From NCBI GenBank assembly GCA_963795055.1, contig CAWCGJ010000009.1, forward strand, positions 1 to 64,000: a stretch of 64,000 nucleotides of DNA, in the 5' to 3' direction. Position numbers and translations under genes: made by a program. Position 1 is the first letter of the stretch, and every line of letters begins with the position of its first letter. This stretch comes from JASHPR01 sp963795055 (GTDB taxonomy: Bacteria > Actinomycetota > Actinomycetes > Streptosporangiales > Streptosporangiaceae). Positions 42,221 to 53,254 of the stretch are shown here, piece by piece. The notes beneath the pieces were generated by a model, which saw only the letters and a list, made by a program, of their open reading frames with translations, had not been told where the DNA came from and searched no databases.

Positions 42221-43533
42221 GTCGGATCCCCGCGGTGCGCGTCGGGCGGCTGCGCGGCCTCACGGCGCCGCCAGTCGTCGGGCAGGGTGGCCTCGAGCAC
42301 GTCGTCGATCGTGATGATGCCGATCATCTTCCGGCGCTCGTCCACGACCGGGATCGTGATCAGGTTGTAGTCGCTCATCAGCACCGCCACGTCGACCACG
42401 TCGGTGTCCGCGCCGACCCGGACCGGGTCGTCGTCGTAGATCTCGCTGATCGGGGTGGCCGGGTCGGACTGCACCAGGGTGACCAGCGTGGCCACCCCGC
42501 ACAGCCGGCCGCGCTCGTCGATGCAGTGCACGCTGCTGAGGGCCTCTGGCTGCAGCCCGGACGAGCCGGCCACCGCGTCCAGCGCGTCGCGGACCTGGCT
42601 GTCGCAGGCCACCGCGAGGAAGTCGACGCCCATCAGGCCGCCCGCGCTGGTCGGGTTGAAGCCCATCAGCGTCAGCACCTTGGTGCGCTGGCCGGCGGGC
42701 AGCAGGTCGAGCACCGGCTGACGGCGCTGCTGCGGCAGCTCGGCGATCGCGTCCGCCGCGTCGTCGGCGCCCATCCGCGACAGCACGTCGGCGATCTCGG
42801 CGTCGGTCCGCGCGCCGAGCAGCCGGATGGCCAGGTCCTCGTCGAGTTCCTCGAACACGTCGGCCTCGAGTTCGGGATCCTCGTGTACCTGGCCCAGGAT
42901 CTCGGTCTCCTCCTCCTTGGACGCGTCCTCGATCAGGTCGGCGATCTGGGCCGGCTTCAGCCGGCGGATGCGCCCGAACGGGCCGCGCGTCCTCAGGCTG
43001 CCGGTGTGGCCGATCAGCGGTTCGAACCGGGACCACTCGCGGAACTGGTGCGGGTCGGACTCCGCCTCGCCCCGGCCGAACAGCGCGCCCAGCCCGCCTC
43101 GCCGGCGGCGGATGTCCACCCCGGTGAGCACCCACTCGCCGTTACGCTCCTCCAGTTCGAGGTCGGCGGCCTTGATCAGCCGGGCGGCCTCCACGTCGAT
43201 GAGCCGGTGGCCGAGGACATCGGCCCGGAGCAGGACCTCGCCCTCCCGGCGCTCGAACTGCCGCAGGTCAAGCTGAGCGCTGGTGAGCCGGAGCGCCTCC
43301 CCGTCGAACTCGCTGACCTGCTCAATCGGAACGAATACCTCCCGGCCGCCGACGCTGACCACCCCGCCTATCACCAGCGGCAGTTCCGGCCCGCGCAACC
43401 GGACGACCACATCGGAGAGCCGGCCGAGCGAGTCCCCGGTGTTGTCGGTGATCGGGCGCCGCAGCAGTTCCGACAGGTGCAGCGTCCTGGCCTGGCCAGC
43501 CTGCGGGACCGGGGCTGCGGGTGTCGTGGTCAT
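42217..43533 (-). CDS. MgtE N-domain and CBS-pair protein with PRC-barrel start (soluble Mg2+ sensor)
   Basis: The 438-residue protein has no membrane span. Residues 20-75 resemble a PRC barrel (ELLRRPITDNTGDSLGRLSDVVV), and a second such segment follows. The middle (about 200-310) is the helical MgtE N-domain (LKPAQIADLIEDASKEEETEILGQV, RMGADDAADAIAELPQQRR), and the C-terminus is a CBS pair (DFLAVACDSQVRDALDAV and ISEIYDDDPVRVGADTDVVDVAVLMSDY). In MgtE these two domains bind Mg2+ and close the channel. Here they are detached from any MgtE pore and coupled to an NRAMP gene instead. A GGAGG ribosome site precedes the ATG. Confidence 0.87.
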   Translation of the reverse strand: MTTTPAAPVPQAGQARTLHLSELLRRPITDNTGDSLGRLSDVVVRLRGPELPLVIGGVVSVGGREVFVPIEQVSEFDGEALRLTSAQLDLRQFERREGEVLLRADVLGHRLIDVEAARLIKAADLELEERNGEWVLTGVDIRRRRGGLGALFGRGEAESDPHQFREWSRFEPLIGHTGSLRTRGPFGRIRRLKPAQIADLIEDASKEEETEILGQVHEDPELEADVFEELDEDLAIRLLGARTDAEIADVLSRMGADDAADAIAELPQQRRQPVLDLLPAGQRTKVLTLMGFNPTSAGGLMGVDFLAVACDSQVRDALDAVAGSSGLQPEALSSVHCIDERGRLCGVATLVTLVQSDPATPISEIYDDDPVRVGADTDVVDVAVLMSDYNLITIPVVDERRKMIGIITIDDVLEATLPDDWRRREAAQPPDAHRGDPT

Positions 43534-43744
43534 GGGCTTGCCTCCCTGGTCGGGCCGGCTCGTGCCGTAGTCCTGACCAGGATCGCACTGCTTACCCGCG
43601 GGCACGCCCGCCCCGGCCGGGACCGCGCCCCCCCGGTGACCGCCAGTGTCCCGCCGCGTGGTGAACAGCGGGTAAACCCGGCCCGGTCGCCGCGGCGCCC
43701 GGCGATCGAGCTGGGCTCCCGGCTCCCGCGCAGGCCAGCGCGAT

Positions 43745-43788
43745 GGTATGAAGGCCACGCCGGGGGTGGTATGAAGACCACGTCAGGG
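43745..43788 (+). repeat. 23-base direct repeat upstream of the KimA-like gene
   Basis: GGTATGAAGGCCACGCC at 43745 and GGTATGAAGACCACGTC at 43768 repeat with a 23-base period, about two helical turns, 27 bases before the start codon. This is the layout of a tandem regulator site. The remaining part of the 281-base divergent gap shows nothing recognisable. Confidence 0.5.
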
Positions 43789-43814
43789 TTGCTACTAGGT
43801 AAGGACGCGGCAGC

Positions 43815-46392
43815 GTGGCCATGCGCAGGGCGACGGGCCTCCTGGACTCGCAGGACGACCTGGCCGAGGGTCTGGGATATACGGTCAAGCGGCGGCTGCT
43901 CGGCCGGCCGCTGATCAACGAGCAGCTCGGCGAGCAGCGGCTGTCCAACCCGCTCGCGCTCGGGGTGCTCGCCCCCGACGGGATCTCCTCCTCGGCCTAC
44001 GGCACCGAGGAAATCCTGATCGAGCTGCTCAAGGGCGGGCTGGCGATCACGGCGTTCACGCTGATCCTGCCGCTGACCGGCGTGGTGCTGTTCGTCATGG
44101 CCCTGGTGGTCTTGTCCTACCGCGAGGTGGTCACGGTCTACACCAGGGCCGGCGGGTCGTACGTGGTCGCGCGGGACAATTTCGGCCCGCGGGTGGCCCA
44201 GGTCGCGGCGGTCGCGCTGCTGATCGACTACGTGGTCACGGTCGCGGTGCAGATCGCCGCGGGGACCGCCGCGGTCGCCTCGGCCTGGACGCCGCTGAAC
44301 AACCCGCTCCGCATCACGGTGGTCTCGATCATCATCGTGATCCTCATGTGCTACGGCAACCTGCGCGGCATCCGGGAGGCCGGGCGGTCGTTCGCGGTGC
44401 CCACGTACCTGTTCTCCGCCGTCGCGATCCTCATGATCGTCGTCGGCCTGGCCCGCGAGGCGTTCGGGGACCTGCCGAAGTATCCCTGGCCGAGGCCCGG
44501 GCAGGTACGGTATCGGGCACTCGACCACCAGCGGCCTGATCGCGTTCGGCATGGTGTTCGTGCTGCTGCGGGCGTTCGCCAACGGCGGCTCGTCGCTGAC
44601 CGGCATCGAGGCGGTGTCCAACGCGGTCAGCGCGTTCCGCCCGCCGGAAGGCCGCAATGCCCGCAAGGTGCTGGTGGCCGAGGGCCTGATCCTGGGGTCG
44701 CTGGTGGCCGGGATCTCCTGGCTGGCGCACGTCACCCACGCGGCGCCGTTCGTCTCCGGGGTCCCGACGGTCATCTCGCAGGAAGCGAAGATCGTTTTCG
44801 GGCTCTCGGCGTTCGGCCACGTCATGTTCATCTTCGTCCAGGCCGCCACCGCGCTGATCCTCTACACCGGGGGGAACACCAGCTTCAACGGCTTCCCGTT
44901 CCTGGCCAGCTTCGTGGCCGAGGACGCGTTCCTGCCGCGCTGGCTGACCAAGCGTGGCCACCGGCTGGTCTTCTCCAACGGCATCGTCGTGCTGGCGATC
45001 CTGTCGTGCACCCTGCTGGCCGCCGTCGGGGCCAACGTCAACAACCTGGTGCCGTTCTACGCGATCGGAGTGTTCACCGCCTTCACCATGGCCGGGTTCG
45101 GCATGGCCAAGTATCACCACCGGATGAAGGAACCGGGCTGGCGGCGCCGACTGGTGATCAACTTCTCGGCGGGCGTGACGTCCGCGGTCGTGGTGCTGAT
45201 CTTCGTCGTGGTCAAGTTCACCGAGGGCGCCTGGCTGGTGCTGATCCTGTTCGCGGTCGGCGTGCCCGCCCTGATCCGGCTCAACCGGGAGTACAAGGAG
45301 GAGGCCGGGGTGCTGGCCCGGATCAGCAGCCGGCCCAAGCCGCCCGAGCCGCCCACCTACGCCCGGCGCACGGTGTTCGTGTTCGTGGACGAGTTCGACC
45401 TCGCCGCCGTGGCCGGGCTGCGGTACGCGCGCAGCCTGCGGCCCACCACGCTGCGGGCGGTCCACTTCGTGATCGACAACGTCCAGGCGGACACGCTGCG
45501 CCAGGACTGGGTGCGCGCGAACACCGGCGTGGTGCTCGACTTCGTCGACTGCGCGGACCGCAGGCTCGCGCGGTGCGCGGCGGAACTGGTCAGCGCCGAG
45601 GCCGACCTGCCCGGCGTGGGAGTCACCGCGGTCCTGCCCCGGCGCAGCTACACCGCGCTGCTCGGCCGGCTGCTGCACGACCGCACCGCGGACCGGATGG
45701 CCGCGGCGGTGAGCCGCATCCCGCACGCCGCGGCCACGATCGTGCCGTTCGACGTGCGCAACCGCCTGCAGGTCATCCACGAGCGGCGGGCGGCCGTGGA
45801 CGGAGCTGACCGCGATCGGGCGGCCGATGTGACCAAGCGCGACGGCGCGGCCGCGCCTGCCGCGACGGCGGCGGCCGCGGCCGCAGGCGGCAGCGCGGAC
45901 GGCCAGGACCTGGCCGGCGGCGCGGCGGCCATGGCCGGTCCCGAGCTCGCCGTGGCCGATGCCGCCACCGCCGACGCCGACGAGCCCGGCGGACCCCAGG
46001 CCGACCGGCCCGCCCCGCCGCCGGGGGTCCGTCCGCTGGGCACGCTCACCAAGCCGGGCCGGGCCACGGTCGAGGGCCGGGTCTACGCGGTGGAGATCCG
46101 CCCGGTGGAGCGCAACACCGTGCTCGCCGCCGAGATAGCCGACTCCACCGGGCAGCTGACCGCCCTGTTCTACGGGCGGTCGCACATCCCGGGCCTGGTG
46201 TGCGGCGCCCGGGTCAGGTTCCGCGGCCAGGTCGGCATGCGCCAGGGCGGGCCGGTCATGATCAACCCCGCCTACGAGCTCGTCGCTTCCGGCGACGGCG
46301 CGTCACCTCCGGCCGCGCCCGCGGCCGGGGAGCCCGGCCCGTCGCCCGGCGACCCGCCGCGGCGCGGCCTCCGGCGGCGCAAGGACGAATGA
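43815..46392 (+). pseudogene. KimA-like APC-superfamily potassium permease with USP-like and OB-fold tails, one frameshift
   Basis: The permease part matches KimA-type K+ importers: LSNPLALGVLAPDGISSSAYGTEEILIEL in helix 1, SYREVVTVYTRAGGSYVVARDNFG, and FANGGSSLTGIEAVSNAVSAF in the sixth-helix region. About 12 helices are present. A soluble domain like universal stress proteins follows (RRTVFVFVDEFDLAAVAGLRYAR), then a Gly/Ala-rich linker and an OB-fold domain (ATVEGRVYAVEIRPVERNTVLAAEI) at the end. The OB-fold fusion is unusual. The frame breaks by one base near 44500: the first part ends PRPGQ, and the second resumes IGHSTTSGLIAFGMVF. If real, this splits the transporter after helix 5; it may be an error. 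The gene is divergent from the Mg2+ operon. Confidence 0.75.
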
Positions 46393-47291
46393 CCGGGCAT
46401 TCCCACGCCGCGACCGTGACCGGGCGGCACCGCCCCGCCTTGATCACGGCCCTGGTGCTGAGCACCGTAGTCGCGGTGGCCGAGATCATCGGCGCGGTGA
46501 TCACCGGCTCCCTGGTGCTGGTCGCCGACGCGGCGCACATGACCGCCGACGCGGCCGGCCTCGGGCTGTCCCTGCTGGCCGCGTACATGGCCGCCCGGCC
46601 GCCCACCGCGCGGCGCACGTTCGGTTACGCCCGGGCGGAGATCCTGGCCGCGATGGCCAACGCCGTGCTGCTGCTCGGAATGGCGGCGTTCATCCTGGTC
46701 GAAGCGATCCGGCGGCTGATATCCCCCACCGAGGTGAGTTCCGGGCTGCTGATCGTGTTCGGCGTGATCGCGCTGTGCGCCAACGCGGTGTCGCTGCTGC
46801 TGCTGCGCCGGGGGCGGGCGGAGAGCCTGAACGTCCGGGGCGCCTTCCTGGAGGTCGCCTCGGACACGCTCGGGGCGGCCGCGGTGATCGTGACCGGGGT
46901 GGTGATCGCGGCGACCGGGTTCAACCGGGTGGACCCGATCGCCTCGCTCGCGATCGGCCTGCTGATCCTGCCCCGGACCTGGCAGCTGCTGCGGGAGACC
47001 CTCGACGTGCTGCTCGAGGCGAGCCCGCGGGGCATCGACCTGAGCGAGGTTCGGCGCCACATGACCGGCCTGCCCGGCGTCCGCGACGTGCACGACCTGC
47101 ACGCCTGGACGATCACCTCCGGGCTCCCGGTGCTCTCGGCACACGTGGTGGTGGACCCCGGGGCGATCGACGACGGCCGCATGCTCGACCGGCTGCAGGA
47201 CTGCCTGCGCGGCCACTTCGACGTGGAGCACTCCACCTTCCAGCTCGAGCCGGCCGGGCACGCCGCCCACGAGCGCCCGATGCACGAGTAA
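46389..47291 (+). CDS. Cation diffusion facilitator (zinc-type efflux)
   Basis: This 300-residue transporter has six membrane helices and the CDF zinc-site motif in helix 2 (LVADAAHMTADAAGLGLSL, H-x-x-x-D) and again in helix 5 (LEVASDTLGAAAVI). The cytoplasmic C-terminal domain (GLPGVRDVHDLHAWTITSGLPVLSAHVVV) is complete and ends in a His-rich tail (GHAAHERPMHE). It exports Zn2+ or a related metal in exchange for protons. The ATGA overlap with the KimA-like gene suggests that both ion transporters are made from one message. Confidence 0.88.
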   Translation: MTGHSHAATVTGRHRPALITALVLSTVVAVAEIIGAVITGSLVLVADAAHMTADAAGLGLSLLAAYMAARPPTARRTFGYARAEILAAMANAVLLLGMAAFILVEAIRRLISPTEVSSGLLIVFGVIALCANAVSLLLLRRGRAESLNVRGAFLEVASDTLGAAAVIVTGVVIAATGFNRVDPIASLAIGLLILPRTWQLLRETLDVLLEASPRGIDLSEVRRHMTGLPGVRDVHDLHAWTITSGLPVLSAHVVVDPGAIDDGRMLDRLQDCLRGHFDVEHSTFQLEPAGHAAHERPMHE

Positions 47292-47365
47292 GCGCGCAGG
47301 ACCGCGCCGACGTCCGGCGCGGCCGCGGCGCCAGCCCGGCGGCGCGAAGGCCGCCGGCGGCAGCG

Positions 47366-48682
47366 CTAGCTGACCCGCAGGGCCGCGTTGACCAGGTCGA
47401 GCCCGGCGGTCTGCCGCACGAAGTCGGGCACGTCGACGGGGGCGGCCCAGTTGCACCCGAACTGGTAGTGCTCATTCACATGGGCCAGCGCGGACTGGAC
47501 GTTCGCGAGAATGAACTGCTGGTAGGCCGCCTTCCTGTTCTTCAGGTAGAGCCGGGCCAGGTTCCGGACGAAGATGCCCTTGAACAGGGTGCTGTCCACG
47601 CTCGGCGGGGCGGCCAGGGCGCTGCCGTCGGGCCGGCAGTCATTGTGCTCGTGCAGGATCCCGTTGATGACTCCCGACTTGCTCGGCCGGGAGGACGCGC
47701 TCCACGGGTTCCCGGTAAAGGCGTCGGCGATTTTCTCCGCCCAGCCGAGGTAGGTCTCGTCGCCGGCCAGCTCGGAGAGATCGCAAAGGCCGCCGAGTAT
47801 CACGCCCTGGTTATACGACCAGATGCTCTCGGTGTTGTTGTTGACGCCTTGCATGTCGGGTGAGTCGTTGATCAGGTTGGCCTCGTTGATCATGGCTATT
47901 CCCGCGGGGGAAGGCGAGCTGAACCATTCCCAGCCGCGGACGGCCCACTGCGCGTAGCCGGCGTGGTCGGTGCCCGAGGGGTTCCGGCGCTGGTACCGGA
48001 GGCCCAGCGCGGCGGCCACCGCGATGAACAGCTCATTGGCGATGGCGTTTTTGTAGCCTCCCTGCCAGCCGCGCGGGACCGCGGCGGCGCCCTCGCGGTC
48101 CGGGGATCCGTCGCACTTGCCCCAGTAGATTCCCCCGCCCCAGAAATCGTCCCAGGCGCCGGCCATGTCCTGGAAGATGTCGTGGGCGGCGGCGAGGTAG
48201 TTCGCGTCCCCGGTCAGGTCGTAAGCGCTGATCCAGGCCAGCGCCCACCAGCCCTCGTCGTCGTAGAAGCCGTTAATGAAGCCCTGGTAGTTCTCGAACC
48301 GGAAATAGGGCCGGGACCAGGACATGCGCCGGCGGTAAACGGGCCTGCGCGTCCCCGGCGCCCGGCTGAACGTGTTCTCCACGACGGGCCCCAGGTACGA
48401 GCGGTCGCCGGTGACCGACATGTAGTCGATCACCGCGGTGATCGCGTTGGCGCTGTCCCACCAGCGGTTTATGTCCTCGGCGCGGTTGCGCTGGCCGGTG
48501 ACGGCCAGCACGGTGTTCACGAGATTGCGACCGAACTCGGAAGAGTTCTTCCAGTCGACGGCCAGCGACGGGTCGTCGTAGCTGTACAGGCCGGCCTTGC
48601 GGCCGTACGGGTCGGCGCCGTACCACTGCTGCAGCGCCCGCGCCACCAGCGGTGCCGCCGCCTTGACGTCCTGCACCCCCAT
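47366..48682 (-). CDS. Glycoside hydrolase family 76 (alpha-1,6-mannanase-like)
   Basis: The 438-residue enzyme has the (alpha/alpha)6 fold of GH76. The catalytic Asp pair is in GFYDDEGWWALAW. Other family stretches are WWDSANAITAVIDYM, YWGKCDGSPD, NAIANELFIAVAAAL and WSYNQGVILGGL. It would cut alpha-1,6-linked mannan, for example in fungal walls or actinobacterial lipomannan. No signal peptide is visible from the ATG at 48682, and upstream in-frame codons do not supply one, so the site of action is uncertain. Confidence 0.85.
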   Translation of the reverse strand: MGVQDVKAAAPLVARALQQWYGADPYGRKAGLYSYDDPSLAVDWKNSSEFGRNLVNTVLAVTGQRNRAEDINRWWDSANAITAVIDYMSVTGDRSYLGPVVENTFSRAPGTRRPVYRRRMSWSRPYFRFENYQGFINGFYDDEGWWALAWISAYDLTGDANYLAAAHDIFQDMAGAWDDFWGGGIYWGKCDGSPDREGAAAVPRGWQGGYKNAIANELFIAVAAALGLRYQRRNPSGTDHAGYAQWAVRGWEWFSSPSPAGIAMINEANLINDSPDMQGVNNNTESIWSYNQGVILGGLCDLSELAGDETYLGWAEKIADAFTGNPWSASSRPSKSGVINGILHEHNDCRPDGSALAAPPSVDSTLFKGIFVRNLARLYLKNRKAAYQQFILANVQSALAHVNEHYQFGCNWAAPVDVPDFVRQTAGLDLVNAALRVS

Positions 48683-48926
48683 CAGCCCCCCGCCACGAGA
48701 ACCGGCTACCCAAAGGAGCCCCTTTCATCCTCCCAGGACTGCCCACGTACTCCTAGTGGGAACCGGCGGATGAAAAGGGTTCAGTCTGGCGATCATGCGG
48801 GCCTGCGGCAACCGCCGCTGCGAGGCGGTCGCCCCGCGCCCGGCCGCCCGTGCCGCACGGCCCGGGCTGGAAGCGGCCCGTTACCGGAAAGTAATATGAG
48901 GGCACTGCCGAGCAGGGGAGGCCGCA

Positions 48927-50036
48927 GTGAGTACCTACGATCACTACACCACGCCCGTCGAGCCGGGGACCTGGGACGTGCCCGCGGCCGGGGCCACCCG
49001 GTTCAGCTGGGAATACGACAACGGCCGGGGCCGCCTGCTCGACCTGTACCAGCGCGGCAAGGACAAGCAGTGGGACGCGGCCAAGCGGATCGACTGGTCG
49101 ATCCCGGTCAACCCGGCCAACGTGATGGAGCAGTCCGACGAGCTCGTCCCGATCTACGGGTCGCGCCAGTGGGAGGTGCTCAACCAGGCCGAGCGCGACG
49201 AGCTCGGCCATCACCTATCCGCCTGGCTGTTCAGCCAGTTCCTGCACGGCGAGCAGGGCGCGCTGACGGTCGCGGCGCGGATCGTGGAGTCGGTGCCCGA
49301 CATGGACGCCAAGTTCTACGCGGCCACCCAGGCCATGGACGAGGCCCGGCACGTCGAGCTGTACTCCCGCTTCATGCGGGAGAAGATCGGCCTGTACTAC
49401 CCGGTCAACCCCGACCTGGCCAAGCTGCTGGCCGACGCGCTCAGCGACTCCCGCTGGGACATGCCCTACCTGGGCATGCAGGTGCTGATCGAGGGGCTGG
49501 CGCTGGCCGCGTTCGGCGTGCACCGGGACATGTCCAACAACGCGCTGGTCACCCAGTTGCTCGCGTACGTGATGCAGGACGAGGCCCGGCACGTGGCGTT
49601 CGGGCGGCTGGCCCTGCGCGACTACTACGCCGGGCTGACCGAGGCCGAGCGGGCCGACCGCGAGGAGTTCATCGTCGAGGGCTGCTACCTGATGCGCAAC
49701 CGGTTCCGGGCGCAGGAGGTCTGGGAGCGGATGGGCTTCAACGTCGAGGAGTGCCTGGAGTTCACCGAGCACTCCCCGGTGCAGCAGGCGTTCCGCACGC
49801 TGCTGTTCTCGCGCATCGTGCCGTGCGTCAGAGACATCGGGCTGTGGGGGCCGAAGGTGCGCCGCGCCTACACCGACCTGGGCGTGATCGGCGCCGCGCA
49901 GAGCGATCTCGACGCGCTGATGCGCTCGGACGAGCAGATCGCCGAGCGGGTCGACGCGGAGAAGTACGCGGCCGAGCTGGCCGCCCGCCAGGCCGAGGTC
50001 GACGAGGCCGTCGCCGAGGGGACGGGCGCCGACTAA
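48927..50036 (+). CDS. Diiron ferritin-like protein (R2-like fold)
   Basis: The 369-residue protein has a four-helix bundle with diiron ligands. FLHGEQGALTVAAR supplies the first Glu, AMDEARHVELYSRF supplies Glu and His, and the second half repeats this with LIEGLALAAFGVH and MQDEARHVAFGRLAL. It resembles ribonucleotide-reductase-small-subunit-like or AurF-like oxidases in actinobacteria. Such proteins oxidise fatty acids, amines or unknown ligands. A GTG with a GGGGAGG site starts it. It is followed directly by a GH1 gene but shows no overlap with it. Confidence 0.8.
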   Translation: MSTYDHYTTPVEPGTWDVPAAGATRFSWEYDNGRGRLLDLYQRGKDKQWDAAKRIDWSIPVNPANVMEQSDELVPIYGSRQWEVLNQAERDELGHHLSAWLFSQFLHGEQGALTVAARIVESVPDMDAKFYAATQAMDEARHVELYSRFMREKIGLYYPVNPDLAKLLADALSDSRWDMPYLGMQVLIEGLALAAFGVHRDMSNNALVTQLLAYVMQDEARHVAFGRLALRDYYAGLTEAERADREEFIVEGCYLMRNRFRAQEVWERMGFNVEECLEFTEHSPVQQAFRTLLFSRIVPCVRDIGLWGPKVRRAYTDLGVIGAAQSDLDALMRSDEQIAERVDAEKYAAELAARQAEVDEAVAEGTGAD

Positions 50037-50080
50037 CTCGGCGGATCCGGCGCGATCATGGGGTGGCGTACGCTCGCGGC

Positions 50081-51451
<1,371 letters not shown>

Positions 51452-51700
51452 CCCGACCCCGCGGCGCCGCGGGGGGGCGCGGGCGCCGCGGGGCGGGGCG
51501 CGGGCGCGCCCCGGGAACGCGAGTGCCGCGGGCGCGCGGTACCGCCGGGCGGCACAGCGGGTCCGCCGCGAGGCATCCGGCGCGGCGCTGGGGCGCCGTG
51601 GCGACGCGCCCCAGCCCGGCCGGCCGGGCGCTTCGCCGGCCCGCTCCCCGGCCTGGCCAGGCAAGGCTCACCCCGGGGGGATTGTGGCGGTACTCAGATC
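51452..51700. other. GC-rich non-coding stretch, nothing recognised
   Basis: Between the GH1 gene and the operator-like site upstream of the permease, the sequence is a run of GGGCGCGGG/CGCCGCGGG-type low-complexity DNA (51465-51530), followed by unremarkable GC-rich sequence. No gene, RNA or clear hairpin terminator stands out. Confidence 0.5.
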
Positions 51701-51715
51701 GGATATATCGTATCC
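51701..51715. promoter_or_regulatory. GGATA-N5-TATCC inverted repeat before the catabolic cluster
   Basis: GGATATATCGTATCC is an AT-rich inverted repeat (5-base arms) in very GC-rich DNA, 79 bases before the permease start. It may be the operator for the cluster, with the GntR-type regulator at 60059 as candidate ligand. The TATATC inside could also serve as a -10 element. Confidence 0.45.
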
Positions 51716-51793
51716 CACTCTGGGGCTCGCCCGGACATGGAGGTACCTGGCAGCGTGCGCAGCGGTGGCTCCGGCCATCGGACGGGAGGGACC

Positions 51794-53254
51794 ATGACCG
51801 AGGCCACTGACGAACTGCGGGTCTACGAGGGCGCGCGGCCCACCCGCACCGGCGACCTGACCCTGGAAAGCCAGGGGATGGCGCCGATTCCCGAAGACCA
51901 CCGCTACGGCGGCGTGTACCGGATGTTCACCGTGTGGTTCACCCCCAACATGGAGCTGTCCGGCGTCTTCGCCGGGACCCTGGCCGTGGTGTTCGGCCTC
52001 GGCTTCGGGCTGGGGCTGCTGGCCATCGTGATCGGCACGATCATCGGGTCGCTGCCGGTGGCCATCTTGTGCACCTGGGGACCGAGAACCGGGACCGCCC
52101 AGGTGCCGCTGGCCCGGCTGCCGTTCGGGAAGACGATCGTGCTGCCCGGCACCGTGCAGTGGCTCTCGTCGATCGCCTGGGACGCGCTCGTCGGGCTGTT
52201 CGGCGGGCAGGCGGCCCAGCTGCTGTTCCACGTGCCGTTCTGGGTCGGCGTCGCGATCGTCCTGGTGCTCGAGGGCATCGTCAGCGTCTACGGCTACGAG
52301 TTCGTGCACCGGTTGCAGGAGTGGGGCTCGGCCATCCTCATCGTGCTGTTCCTGGTGCTCACGGTGAAGATCTTCCAGCACCACGTGGTCCTGCCGCACA
52401 ACACCGTGCACGGCGGCGCCCTGTTCGCCTCGTTCGTGCTGATGGTGACGATCTCGCTCAGCGAGGGCATCTCCTGGGCGTCGTACGCCTCCGACTACAG
52501 CCGTTACATGAAGCCTGACTCCTCCAAGGCGGCCATCTTCTGGCTCACCCTGGCCGGGCTGACCGCGTCGTACGTCTGGGTGGAGACCATCGGGCTGGCC
52601 GCGGCCAGCGTGCTGAGCAACCAGACCGCGGCGGGCGTGCGCGACCTGATGGGCGGGGGGTTCCTCGGCGTGCTGGCGCTGATCGCGATCGTGTTCGGCG
52701 CGATCGCGTCGAACTCGATGAACGACTACACCGGGTCGCTGGCCTTCCAGGCCCTCGGCGCCCGGGTGCGGCGGCCGATCATCGCCGGGGTCGTGGCGGT
52801 CCTCGCGTTCGCGGCCATCCTGTGGATGAACGCCGCGAACACCTCGGCCCGGTTCGAGAACCTGCTGCTGTTCAGCTCGTACTGGATCGCGCCGTTCTGC
52901 GCGATCGTGATGATCGACTGGCACTACAACCGGCAGAAGTACAGGCCGTCGTACCTGCGCCGCGCGCTGGCCTTCAGCAGGCTGGGCAACGGCTGGCCCG
53001 CGATCGTGTCGTTCGTGGTCGCGTTCGGGGTCATGGTGCCGTTCATGAACACCTCGATCATCGTGGGCCCGTTCGCGAACGATCTCGGCGGCGCCGACAT
53101 CGCCTTCTACGTCGGGTTCGTGGTGGCCGGGGTGCTGTACTACGTGCTGCGGAGGGTCGCGATGGGCCAGGAGGCCCGGCGGGCGCCCGCGCCGGCGGTC
53201 GAGGATGCCGTGGTCGACGGCCGGGTCACCGGGACCGACGGCCGCGGCGCGTAG
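51794..53254 (+). CDS. NCS1-family nucleobase/heterocycle permease
   Basis: This 486-residue protein has about 12 helices and belongs to the purine/cytosine permease (CodB/NCS1) family. Supporting stretches are YRMFTVWFTPNMELSGVFAGTLA at the first helix, LPFGKTIVLPGTVQWLSSIAWDALVGLFGGQA, SLSEGISWASYASDYSRYM and FGAIASNSMNDYTGSLAFQ. The family imports cytosine, purines, hydantoins, allantoin or thiamine-related pyrimidines with Na+ or H+. It is first in the catabolic cluster and probably sets its substrate. A GGGAGGG site precedes the ATG. Confidence 0.88.
   Translation: MTEATDELRVYEGARPTRTGDLTLESQGMAPIPEDHRYGGVYRMFTVWFTPNMELSGVFAGTLAVVFGLGFGLGLLAIVIGTIIGSLPVAILCTWGPRTGTAQVPLARLPFGKTIVLPGTVQWLSSIAWDALVGLFGGQAAQLLFHVPFWVGVAIVLVLEGIVSVYGYEFVHRLQEWGSAILIVLFLVLTVKIFQHHVVLPHNTVHGGALFASFVLMVTISLSEGISWASYASDYSRYMKPDSSKAAIFWLTLAGLTASYVWVETIGLAAASVLSNQTAAGVRDLMGGGFLGVLALIAIVFGAIASNSMNDYTGSLAFQALGARVRRPIIAGVVAVLAFAAILWMNAANTSARFENLLLFSSYWIAPFCAIVMIDWHYNRQKYRPSYLRRALAFSRLGNGWPAIVSFVVAFGVMVPFMNTSIIVGPFANDLGGADIAFYVGFVVAGVLYYVLRRVAMGQEARRAPAPAVEDAVVDGRVTGTDGRGA

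Noticed and set aside
43534..43814. Second M-box or cyclic-di-AMP riboswitch in the divergent region
   Set aside because: None of the aptamer signature segments was found on either strand; only direct repeats are present.
47963..50080. Upstream extension of the GH1 frame to 1162 residues
   Set aside because: It lies antisense to GH76 and in another frame of the diiron protein gene; composition is Arg/Gly/Pro-rich shadow sequence.
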